From: an uncultured Eubacteriales bacterium
Lineage (GTDB): Bacteria; Bacillota; Clostridia; Oscillospirales; Oscillospiraceae
Length of the DNA: 10,916 nucleotides
NCBI GenBank assembly: GCA_900554625.1
Contig: USHP01000039.1
Span: 1-10,916, forward strand
Reading direction: 5' to 3'
Of the stretch, positions 1 through 6,977 are shown piece by piece; the first letter of the stretch is position 1; every line of letters starts with the position of its first letter. The translations under genes and the position numbers were made by a program. The notes under the pieces were generated by a model. It was given only the letters and a program-made list of their open reading frames with translations, made no database searches and was not told the DNA's origin.

Positions 1-1929
1 GATTTGCGGCATGTGGGCCATTCGCTGCGGGAAGGGAAGTACCGCATCCCCGGCCTGCCGGCGTCTTACGACAACGGCGGTCAATGTCAGACCCTGCGCA
101 TTGACCTGAAAGATGACGTATCCGATGTGATTGTGTCGCTGTATTACGGCGTTTTCCCGGAGCAGGACATGATTACCCGCTGCGCGGTGGTGAAAAACTG
201 TGGCAAACAGCCCATCCAGCTGTATAAGGCGGCTTCCGCCTGCCTGGATCTGCCCTTCGGGACCTGGGATTTGATTCATTTCCAGGGACGCCACTGTATG
301 GAGCGGATGCCGGAGCGGATGCCGGTTCCCCATGCCGCTGTGAGCATTTCCTCCGGCCGGGGCGCCAGCAGCCACCAGCATAATCCCTTCGCTATTTTGG
401 CAGCACCGGAAACCAGTGAAGACAGTGGAGCGTGCTATGGTGCCATGCTGGTTTACTCCGGAAATTTCAAGATAGAGGCAGAGTGCAGCCAGATGCAGAG
501 CACCCGTCTGGTTGCCGGTATCAGCGATGAGCAATTTTGCTGGCATCTGGAGCCTGGGGAGAGCTTTTACACGCCGGAATTGCTGCTGAGCTACACCGAC
601 CGGGGACTGACGGCCCTTTCTCAGTGTTATCAGGATTTTGTGGAGGAGAATATCTGCCGGGGGCCATATAAAGACGGCAGCCGCCCGATACTCATCAACA
701 ACTGGGAAGCCACCTACTTTGATTTCAATGCAGAAACCCTTTGCGGTATTGCCCGGCAGGCTAAAAATCTGGGCGTGGAGATGCTGGTACTGGATGATGG
801 ATGGTTTGGTCAGCGGGATGATGATACCTCCGGCCTGGGGGATTGGTTTGTCAATGAGAAAAAGCTAGGTTGCACCTTGCCCCGGCTGATAGACCGGATT
901 CGCAAAATGGGACTGAAGTTCGGCATCTGGGTTGAACCGGAAATGGTGTCCCAAAATTCCCAGCTTTACCGCCAGCACCCGGATTGGGCCTTGACTGTGC
1001 CGGGACGCAATCCCACGGTGGGCAGAGGGCAGCTGGTTCTGGACCTGAGCCGGAAGGATGTGGTGGATTATTTGTATGCCTCCTTCTCCCAGCTGCTGCG
1101 CAGCAATGCCATTGCTTATGTTAAGTGGGATATGAACCGGCATCTGACCGACGTATTCAGCCGGGAACTGCCGCCTCAGCGGCAGGGGGAGGTATTCCAC
1201 CGGTACATGCTTGGACTTTACGACCTGCTGGAACGGCTGACACAGGAATTTCCTCAGGTGCTTTTTGAAGGATGCAGCGGCGGCGGCGGACGTTTCGACG
1301 CCGGAATGCTGTATTATTTCCCTCAGATTTGGTGCAGTGACGATACCGATCCCATTGAGCGGCTGAAAATTCAGTACGGTACCTCTTTCGGCTATCCCAT
1401 TCGCAGCGTGGGTAGCCATGTCTCCGCTTCGCCCAATCACCAGACTGGCAGAAAAACACCGCTGAACACCCGGGCGGTGGTGGCCATGTCCGGCACCTTT
1501 GGATATGAGCTGGACTTACAGCTGCTGAGTGCGGAAGAAAAGGAAGAAATCCGGCGGCAGATTCCGAAGTACAAACGGTGGCAGAGCCTGATTTTCCATG
1601 GCAATTACTACCGCCTGACCAATCCGCTGCGGGATGACTACTTCACCGCATGGCAGTTTGCCGCCAAAGATGGCACCCAGGCGCTGCTGAATGTGGTGGT
1701 GACGGCGCCGAAGGCCAATCCGTATCCTATCCACGTCAGTCTGAAGGGCCTGGACCCGGAAGGCATGTACCGGGAAGATGGCAGCGGCATGGTCTACTCC
1801 GGTGCGGCGCTGATGTACGGCGGCTATAACTTGCCCATCCTGCTGGGGGACTATCCCAGCGTGCAGCTGTATTTTGAAAAAATCGGCTCCCAAGATGGGA
1901 ATGGAGCGTCCCGGAACGGAAACCACTGA
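1..1929 (+). CDS. Alpha-galactosidase, GH36 family (5'-truncated by window edge)
   Basis: Hydrolyses terminal alpha-1,6-linked galactose from raffinose-family sugars, melibiose or galactomannan. No signal peptide can be judged because the N-terminus is missing; family members are usually cytoplasmic. The frame is open from base 1, so the TTG at position 4 is not a credible start. About 642 residues are visible. The catalytic (beta/alpha)8 barrel carries LVLDDGWFGQR (substrate pocket), FGIWVEPEM, YVKWDMNRH with the nucleophile Asp (codon 1129-1131), and CSGGGGRFD followed by WCSDDTD with the acid/base Asp (codon 1339-1341). The two aspartates are 70 residues apart, as in the Geobacillus AgaA/AgaB enzymes (D478 and D548 from memory), which implies roughly 100 residues lie upstream. 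A C-terminal beta-sandwich follows and the gene ends at TGA 1927-1929. A terminator starts about 60 bases downstream, so this is the last gene of its transcript. Family assignment is firm; exact substrate is not. Confidence 0.95.
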   Translation, partial: DLRHVGHSLREGKYRIPGLPASYDNGGQCQTLRIDLKDDVSDVIVSLYYGVFPEQDMITRCAVVKNCGKQPIQLYKAASACLDLPFGTWDLIHFQGRHCMERMPERMPVPHAAVSISSGRGASSHQHNPFAILAAPETSEDSGACYGAMLVYSGNFKIEAECSQMQSTRLVAGISDEQFCWHLEPGESFYTPELLLSYTDRGLTALSQCYQDFVEENICRGPYKDGSRPILINNWEATYFDFNAETLCGIARQAKNLGVEMLVLDDGWFGQRDDDTSGLGDWFVNEKKLGCTLPRLIDRIRKMGLKFGIWVEPEMVSQNSQLYRQHPDWALTVPGRNPTVGRGQLVLDLSRKDVVDYLYASFSQLLRSNAIAYVKWDMNRHLTDVFSRELPPQRQGEVFHRYMLGLYDLLERLTQEFPQVLFEGCSGGGGRFDAGMLYYFPQIWCSDDTDPIERLKIQYGTSFGYPIRSVGSHVSASPNHQTGRKTPLNTRAVVAMSGTFGYELDLQLLSAEEKEEIRRQIPKYKRWQSLIFHGNYYRLTNPLRDDYFTAWQFAAKDGTQALLNVVVTAPKANPYPIHVSLKGLDPEGMYREDGSGMVYSGAALMYGGYNLPILLGDYPSVQLYFEKIGSQDGNGASRNGNH

Positions 1930-1990
1930 TAGAAAACTCCGTATATTCATTGCCTCCAATTTGCACGGAAAATAACCAAATCAAAAAGTG

Positions 1991-2037
1991 AGATTGCCAA
2001 GAAACCGTTCGTGGGATTCTTGGCAATCTTTATTTTT
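1991..2037 (+). terminator. Intrinsic terminator after the alpha-galactosidase gene
   Basis: A perfect 13-bp inverted repeat, AGATTGCCAAGAA (1991-2003) and TTCTTGGCAATCT (2017-2029), encloses a 13-base loop. It is followed by the T-rich run TTATTTTTG. It separates the GH36 transcript from the regulator pair downstream. Confidence 0.9.
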
Positions 2038-2047
2038 GTATGATACG

Positions 2048-2073
2048 GAATTCAGAGAAAAATCTCCGAATTC
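2048..2073. repeat. Imperfect inverted repeat just upstream of the blaI-type promoter
   Basis: GAATTCAGAGA (2048-2058) pairs with TCTCCGAATTC (2063-2073) across an AAAA loop, with 10 of 11 positions complementary (A2054/C2067 mismatched). No T-run follows, so it does not look like a terminator. It ends two bases before the -35 hexamer. It may be a second protein-binding site or simply an AT-rich upstream element; its function is not known. Confidence 0.5.
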
Positions 2074-2075
2074 TA

Positions 2076-2104
2076 TTGACAAGAAATTCTACATGATGTA
2101 GAAT
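2076..2104 (+). promoter_or_regulatory. Promoter of the BlaI/BlaR1-type regulator pair
   Basis: The -35 hexamer is TTGACA (2076-2081, exact consensus). A 17-base spacer separates it from the -10 hexamer TAGAAT (2099-2104, one mismatch to TATAAT). Transcription should begin near 2111, leaving a leader of about 33 bases. Most of the spacer and the -10 lie inside the first operator palindrome, so a bound repressor would block RNA polymerase directly. Confidence 0.85.
2087..2103. promoter_or_regulatory. Operator 1 for the BlaI-type repressor
   Basis: TTCTACATGATGTAGAA is a perfect palindrome: 8-bp arms around a central G at 2095. It contains the TACA/TGTA half-site pattern known from MecI and BlaI operators. 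It lies between the -35 and -10 hexamers and overlaps the -10. Assignment to the gene at 2144 is inferred from position and half-site match. Confidence 0.8.
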
Positions 2105-2111
2105 AAAGATG

Positions 2112-2126
2112 TCTACATGATGTAGA
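2112..2126. promoter_or_regulatory. Operator 2 for the BlaI-type repressor
   Basis: TCTACATGATGTAGA is a perfect palindrome with 7-bp arms, centred at 2119. The 17 bases from 2112 to 2128 repeat 2088-2104 exactly. The centres are 24 bp apart, slightly over two helical turns, so two repressor dimers would sit on nearly the same face. It covers the predicted transcription start and leader, stopping four bases before the ribosome binding site (AGGAGG, 2131-2136). Confidence 0.78.
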
Positions 2127-2143
2127 ATTTAGGAGGTGCCAAT

Positions 2144-2503
2144 ATGGCGGAATATCGAATGGGAGAACTGGAATCTGTCTTTGCGGATCTGATTTGGAAG
2201 AATGAGCCAATTTCCTCCGGTCATCTGTCCCGGCTGGCGGAGGAGCGCCTTAGCTGGAAACGCACAACCACATACACGGTTTTGAAACGGCTTTGCGACC
2301 GGGGACTGTTCCAGAACAACGGCGGAACCGTCACATCGCTGGTAAGTCGGGAAGAATTCTATGCAAAGCAAAGTCAGATGTTTGTGGAGGAAACCTTCCA
2401 TGGCTCGCTTCCTGCTTTCCTGGCGGCTTTCGGCAGTGCCAAGCAACTGTCGGATGCGGAAATCGATGAACTTCAGAAGGTCATTGACGCTATGAGGGGG
2501 TGA
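2144..2503 (+). CDS. BlaI/MecI/CopY-family transcriptional repressor
   Basis: A cytoplasmic DNA-binding dimer, 119 residues, close to the usual length of this family. The N-terminal winged helix has the family layout: MGELESVFADLIW, then PISSGHLSRLAEE, then the recognition helix region RTTTYTVLKRLCDRGL (about residues 40-55) and a beta-wing. The C-terminal half is helical and would form the dimer and the site cleaved during induction. The start is set by AGGAGG at 2131-2136, seven bases before the ATG. It is transcribed from an operator-covered promoter, so it probably represses itself and the sensor gene, which begins 4 bases after its stop. In known systems the M56 partner triggers cleavage of the repressor; that is inferred here. 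BlaI-type regulators also act outside beta-lactam resistance, and no beta-lactamase or PBP gene is seen in this window. Confidence 0.92.
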   Translation: MAEYRMGELESVFADLIWKNEPISSGHLSRLAEERLSWKRTTTYTVLKRLCDRGLFQNNGGTVTSLVSREEFYAKQSQMFVEETFHGSLPAFLAAFGSAKQLSDAEIDELQKVIDAMRG

Positions 2504-2507
2504 TTCC

Positions 2508-5102
2508 ATGGCGGAATTCTTTTCTAAGATTCTGAACATGAGCATGACAGGCAGCGTTGTGATTGCGGCGGTTTTGCTCATTCGGCTCCTGCTGAAGCGC
2601 TTGCCGAAGATCTACGCCTATGTCCTTTGGTCGGTGGTGCTGTTTCGGCTGCTGTGTCCAATCTCCTTTTCCGGCCCGGTTTCGCTGCTTGACTGGCTGG
2701 AACCGGAGGTTACCACCACATCAGAACGGACGAATACGGTGGCCTTTGTTCCTTACGAACGGGCTGCCGTTGCGACGACTTCTCAGGAGACAGTCCAGAA
2801 TCAGCAGGACATGATGCCTGCCATTGAGGAAACCGAAGCGCCCAAGCAGGTGGATGGGTATGCCATTGCTTTTTGGGTTTGGGCGGCAGGCTGCTGCGTG
2901 ATGGTTTTGTGCGGCGTAGGGCAATATATCCGGCTGCGAAAGCAGCTGGTCGTGTCCAGTCCGCTAAACGGAAATGTGTATCTGACGGACGATGTGGACA
3001 TGCCCTTCGTTGTGGGGGTGCTGTTCCCGAAAATCTATCTGCCAACCTCTATTCCCATCACCCAGCGGCCCTACATACTGGCCCATGAGCGGCATCACAT
3101 CCGCCGGGGAGATCACATCTTTAAGCTGCTGGCTTATGGTGCTTTGTGCATCCATTGGTTCAATCCGCTGGCGTGGCTGGCGTTCCTGTGCGCCGGTAAG
3201 GATATGGAGATGAGCTGCGATGAAGCGGTGCTGCGCAAACTGGGCCCGGAGATTCGGGCGGATTATTCTGCTGCTTTACTCCGACTGGCTGCCCATCGCA
3301 CCATCATTGCCGGTACGCCCCTGGCCTTTGGCGAGGGAGATACGAAAGGTCGTGTGCTGAATATGGCAAGATGGAAGAAACCCACCATGTGGGTCAGTGC
3401 AATCTGCATCGCAGTATGTGTGGTTGTATTGGTTGCATGTGCGGTAAACCCGAAAACGAAAGACAGCGTTCCGGAAAGCACCGCTGCTGCTGACAACACT
3501 GTTGCTCCGGGGACAATCGTTAGTCTGGATATCGAGATGGTTACCTGCGCCGATCTCAAACTGGTGCTGCCCAAAGAAATTACATCGCAAAAATCTGATA
3601 AATTCGATGGCAGTATGGTGATTAAGGAATGTACCTTCTACTCCGGGGACGAGGTAGTTGGCGGCCTTGCGCTGCGGCACCAGGAGGAAGATTCTGGAAA
3701 CTATGATGTGGAGTGGCAGAAATCCATCGGTGTTCCGGAAGCCGCTGACCCTTCTATGGGATACATGGGAGGAGATTCCTTGTACGGTGTTTGGGAGACT
3801 ACCTATTTTCCAGATGTCCCATCGAATTATGACGAGAAAGGAGACACTGCGCGGGACGAAAGCCGCATTCTTGCTCTGAAAAACGAAGTGACCCACTATT
3901 TCTTCGTCGAGGGAAACAATGTCTATGACTTGTGGCTGTATAACAACCGTTTCAGCCGGGATTTGCAGATGCAGATCCTGCAATCGGTACAGATTGGCGA
4001 ACTTCCGGAAACAGCAGGGCCGTCGGCCGGGGAGAAGCTTCCTATTGGTGATGTGGAAATTTCGGCACTTCCTTCGGGATATTCCCGATTCTTCAACGAA
4101 GATGGCGGTATTTTCTTTGTCCGGAAGGATGCCATCGTAGGCGGCGCAGATGCGTATGCTGTGCCCATGGAATTGTACGATCCGGAGGATACCACGTTTT
4201 TCTGGCTGGAGAAGGCAGGAATCTCTGACTTCGGCGACAGCAGTCTGGTTTACTCCGGAGGGATAACCGGCTCTGATGGAGGATGGGCTGCCCAGTTTGC
4301 CAGCGATGTCCCCCAAGGAGAGGAACCCGCGGTAGAGCGCTACCATTATTTCCGGGTGGTTGGGGACAAGGTTTATGATATTTGGTATGATATGCTTCAG
4401 TTGGAGCATAGTGAGGGGCTTGATCTTATTCATTCTGTAGACCTTCCGGAAACGGAAGTGCCCCAGCAAGCCCAGGCGCCTACTCCGGAGAATATTGCCC
4501 TCCAGGCAGTGCGGAATGTATACAACGGGGTGCAAAATAGTACCAGTTACCAGATTATAGTAGAAGAGCAGGGCAATTCCGAAACCGGCGGCCATCGCAG
4601 CATGTACTATTATCATGAGGGTAACTGGATGAAGATTCAGCAAGCACAAGACTCTGATAGTACCGGAGCTGAAAAATCCAATCAGCAGGCCTGCTTACTG
4701 TTTGAGGATGCCTATTTCACAGGTGAGGGACAGCCGGACGAATCCGGAGTGATCAGATGGTCCCAGGCTGAAGAGCCGGAGTTTTCCTATAGGCCACGTT
4801 TGGGAGGTTTTGTGTGGGTAAAAGCTTTCGTTACCTATGAGGATACTGTGGAAACAGAAGAAGGCGTCTGCTACAAATACCGCATCAACAAGAAATTCCA
4901 GGATACGGAAGATGAGGCAGATTATTACTTTGCGGATTATTATTTTGACAAGGACGGAAATTTCCTCAGAGTTGTCTATCAGATCAATCCGAACCAGGAC
5001 AATGCCTACACCGTGACAGAGTCCATCGTATCCCTGGACCCGGATGTGGTAAGCGCGGAAATTGAGAAGGAATACCGCAATGCTGTTGACCAAACGGCAT
5101 AG
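2508..5102 (+). CDS. BlaR1/MecR1-like M56 membrane metalloprotease with a non-PBP extracellular sensor region
   Basis: Predicted membrane sensor-protease of 864 residues; BlaR1/MecR1 are about 585-600. The N-terminal third is the M56 unit: hydrophobic segments at about residues 10-30, 33-60 and 120-138. The zinc motif HERHH (193-197) follows, then a hydrophobic HWFNPLAWLAFL stretch, then DMEMSCDEAV (232-241), where E234 is the likely third zinc ligand. A last membrane span (about 292-311) ends in LVACAVNPK, a junction common in clostridial relatives. The remaining 550 residues would be outside the cell. They lack the serine transpeptidase motifs SxxK, SxN and KTG of beta-lactam sensors. I see two related modules (about 335-500 and 505-650), each ending in HYF...VYD(L/I)W, and a third, different, tyrosine- and acid-rich module (659-864). 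The gene starts four bases after the repressor stop behind GAGGGGG, so translation is probably coupled. The ligand is unknown. Confidence 0.88.
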   Translation: MAEFFSKILNMSMTGSVVIAAVLLIRLLLKRLPKIYAYVLWSVVLFRLLCPISFSGPVSLLDWLEPEVTTTSERTNTVAFVPYERAAVATTSQETVQNQQDMMPAIEETEAPKQVDGYAIAFWVWAAGCCVMVLCGVGQYIRLRKQLVVSSPLNGNVYLTDDVDMPFVVGVLFPKIYLPTSIPITQRPYILAHERHHIRRGDHIFKLLAYGALCIHWFNPLAWLAFLCAGKDMEMSCDEAVLRKLGPEIRADYSAALLRLAAHRTIIAGTPLAFGEGDTKGRVLNMARWKKPTMWVSAICIAVCVVVLVACAVNPKTKDSVPESTAAADNTVAPGTIVSLDIEMVTCADLKLVLPKEITSQKSDKFDGSMVIKECTFYSGDEVVGGLALRHQEEDSGNYDVEWQKSIGVPEAADPSMGYMGGDSLYGVWETTYFPDVPSNYDEKGDTARDESRILALKNEVTHYFFVEGNNVYDLWLYNNRFSRDLQMQILQSVQIGELPETAGPSAGEKLPIGDVEISALPSGYSRFFNEDGGIFFVRKDAIVGGADAYAVPMELYDPEDTTFFWLEKAGISDFGDSSLVYSGGITGSDGGWAAQFASDVPQGEEPAVERYHYFRVVGDKVYDIWYDMLQLEHSEGLDLIHSVDLPETEVPQQAQAPTPENIALQAVRNVYNGVQNSTSYQIIVEEQGNSETGGHRSMYYYHEGNWMKIQQAQDSDSTGAEKSNQQACLLFEDAYFTGEGQPDESGVIRWSQAEEPEFSYRPRLGGFVWVKAFVTYEDTVETEEGVCYKYRINKKFQDTEDEADYYFADYYFDKDGNFLRVVYQINPNQDNAYTVTESIVSLDPDVVSAEIEKEYRNAVDQTA

Positions 5103-5130
5103 ATTGAAAAGTGCCCAATAGATGAAAATA

Positions 5131-5178
5131 TGCGTGTTCTTACAGCGCCTGACAAGCCGTAAGAACACGCAATTTTTT
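5131..5178 (+). terminator. Intrinsic terminator after the BlaR1-like gene
   Basis: A perfect 13-bp stem, TGCGTGTTCTTAC (5131-5143) with GTAAGAACACGCA (5159-5171), has a 15-base loop and is followed by six T residues (5173-5178). It closes the two-gene regulatory transcript and isolates the phosphatase gene downstream. Confidence 0.92.
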
Positions 5179-5327
5179 GTTTCTGCATGGAGGGGCCCTG
5201 TGGTTTATTTTACAAGATTGCGATTTCTGATTTTACATATCCTCATTACAATAAAAGCGCACGGTGGCCCGAGCCACTGGCAACATGCGAAAGGATCATT
5301 TGACCAAAAAGGAAATGAGGTAAAAAC
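5179..5327 (+). promoter_or_regulatory. Upstream region of the alkaline phosphatase gene; promoter not clearly resolved
   Basis: This stretch must hold the phosphatase promoter, because a strong terminator lies just before it. The best -10 candidate is TACAAT (5247-5252), but no good -35 sits 16-18 bases upstream, which would fit activator-dependent transcription. TTTACA occurs at 5209-5214 and 5232-5237 and ATTACA at 5245-5250; these resemble the TT(A/T/C)ACA units bound by PhoP in Bacillus, although the spacing (23 and 13) is not the regular 11 bp. A small 5-bp stem (GTGGC 5264-5268, GCCAC 5273-5277) lies in the leader. The ribosome binding site GAGG (5317-5320) is followed by ATG at 5328. 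Confidence 0.35.
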
Positions 5328-6908
5328 ATGAAAAAAACAATCGCACTTTTACTTGCTGCTGTTCTTTGCATCAGCCTGGTTGCTTGCGCACAGCCTGCCC
5401 AGACCGGTGAGACCACAAAGGCAACCCAGGAAACCACTCCGGAAACGGTTCCTGCCAGCAGCGTTGCGGCCCAGGTGGATGCAGAGAATGCACCCAAGTA
5501 TGTGTTCCTGTTCATCGGCGACGGTATGAGCTATCCCCAGTTCCAGGCAGCTGCTGACTACCTGGGTGCCATCGCTGATGAAGACTATGCCCAGGCACTG
5601 CCCAGCGTGGACTATGAAAGCCGCGGCGGCGCTGTGCTGGACGGTCCCGAAAAGCTGTGCTTCATGAATTTTGAAGCTGCCGGCTCTGCTGTTACTTACG
5701 ATTCCTGCTCCTTCGCTCCGGACTCCGCTTCTACCGCTACTTCCATTGCTACCGGCCGGAAAACTTACTCCGGCATGATCAATGTGGATGTTACCGGTAC
5801 CGAGTCCTTCGAGACCATTGCGGAAAAGCTCCACGCCCAGAAGGATTGGAAGGTAGGCGTGATCTCCTCCGTCAACCTGAACCATGCTACCCCTGCCGCT
5901 TTCTACGCCCATCAGGCCAGCCGTAACAACTACTATGAAATCGGCCTGGAACTGGTAGAATCCGACTTTGAGTACTTTGCCGGCGGCGCTTTGAAGAAAG
6001 CCAACGGTGCGGAAGGTGACCAGACCAGCTTGTATGATCTGGCAGAGGATGCCGGTTACAAGGTTACCTTCACCCAGGCAGATGCTGAGAAGGTGACTGC
6101 AGAAGACGGAAAGGTCATCCTGATTGATGAGCATCTGGCCGATGACGATGCCATGAGCTATGACATGGACCGGGAAAGCGATCAGTGGGCACTGGCTGAC
6201 TATGTTGCCAAGGGCATTGAGGTTCTGGACAACGATACCGGCTTCTTTATGATGTGCGAAGGCGGCAAGATTGACTGGGCCTGCCACGCCAATGATGCCG
6301 GTGCTACCGTCACCGATACCCTGGCTCTGGCGGACGCCGTTCAGGTTGCTGTGGATTTTGCCAAGGAGCATCCCGAAGAGACCCTGATTCTGGTCACCGG
6401 CGACCACGAAACCGGCGGTCTGACCATCGGCTTTGCCGGTACTGACTACGATACTTACCTGGATAACCTGACCAACCAGAAGATTTCCTACGCTCAGTTC
6501 GACGAGCAGTACGTTGCCTCTTACAAGGAGAACAAGACCCCCTTTGAAACCGCTATGAAGGACGTGGAAGAACTGTTCGGTCTGAAGATGACCGGCGAGG
6601 AAGGCAATCGGCTGGTGCTGACGGAGTACGAAGTGGAGCGGCTGCGCACTGCTTACGAACTGGCAGTTGCCGAGGAAACTCCTGAGTACACCCAAGAGCA
6701 GTATGTCCTCTACGGTACTTACAACCCCTTCAGCGTCACCGTTACCCACATCCTGAACAACAAGTCCGGCATTGACTTCGCCAGCTACTCCCACACCGGT
6801 CTGCCGGTAGCGGTCTTTGCTGACGGCAACGGCGCAGAAGAATTCAACGGTTACTACGACAATACCGATATCTTCAACAAGCTGGCTGCCATGCTGAATG
6901 TTCAGTAA
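5328..6908 (+). CDS. Alkaline phosphatase, secreted lipoprotein (PhoA-type)
   Basis: Releases phosphate from phosphomonoesters outside the cell, anchored to the membrane by lipid. The 526-residue product begins with a lipoprotein signal peptide (MKKTIALLLAAVLCISLVAC, lipobox LVAC, Cys20), then a Thr/Glu/Pro-rich linker to about residue 45. The PhoA-type metal and catalytic residues all appear present: D65 in FIGDGMS, nucleophile S133 in PDSASTATS, E311, D316 and H320 in CEGGKIDWACHANDAG, D359 and H360 in VTGDHETGG, and H489 in SYSHTG. The spacing E-x4-D-x3-H matches E322/D327/H331 of the E. coli enzyme. The arginine equivalent to E. coli R166 was not assigned. The gene has its own upstream region and terminator, so it is probably a single-gene transcript. 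Phosphate-starvation control would be usual for such enzymes but is not proven here. Confidence 0.95.
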   Translation: MKKTIALLLAAVLCISLVACAQPAQTGETTKATQETTPETVPASSVAAQVDAENAPKYVFLFIGDGMSYPQFQAAADYLGAIADEDYAQALPSVDYESRGGAVLDGPEKLCFMNFEAAGSAVTYDSCSFAPDSASTATSIATGRKTYSGMINVDVTGTESFETIAEKLHAQKDWKVGVISSVNLNHATPAAFYAHQASRNNYYEIGLELVESDFEYFAGGALKKANGAEGDQTSLYDLAEDAGYKVTFTQADAEKVTAEDGKVILIDEHLADDDAMSYDMDRESDQWALADYVAKGIEVLDNDTGFFMMCEGGKIDWACHANDAGATVTDTLALADAVQVAVDFAKEHPEETLILVTGDHETGGLTIGFAGTDYDTYLDNLTNQKISYAQFDEQYVASYKENKTPFETAMKDVEELFGLKMTGEEGNRLVLTEYEVERLRTAYELAVAEETPEYTQEQYVLYGTYNPFSVTVTHILNNKSGIDFASYSHTGLPVAVFADGNGAEEFNGYYDNTDIFNKLAAMLNVQ

Positions 6909-6932
6909 CCAATAAACAAATCTCGAACAAAA

Positions 6933-6967
6933 CAAGGGGCGGTGTATGCCGCCTCTTGCTTTCTCAT
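6933..6967 (+). terminator. Terminator after the alkaline phosphatase gene
   Basis: CAAGGGGCGG (6933-6942) pairs with CCGCCTCTTG (6949-6958) over a 6-base loop, giving a 10-bp stem with one G-U pair. The tail CTTTCTCATT is only moderately T-rich, so some read-through into the next gene is plausible. Confidence 0.7.
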
Positions 6968-6977
6968 TGGAGGAACT

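Noticed and set aside
3426..3440. LVAC at residues 308-311 of the BlaR1-like protein as a lipoprotein signal of a separate gene
   Set aside because: It sits at the end of the last membrane span of a continuous frame, with no stop or start nearby. Similar junctions are common in clostridial BlaR1-like proteins.
3276..4649. Open frame of 457 codons on the minus strand opposite the BlaR1-like gene
   Set aside because: It lies inside the sensor coding region without its own signals. The plus-strand frame is continuous and operon-linked.
6942..6977. GTG at 6942 as the start of the YibE/F-family protein
   Set aside because: It falls in the terminator stem. The ATG at 6978 has GGAGG directly upstream and gives a normal N-terminal membrane span.
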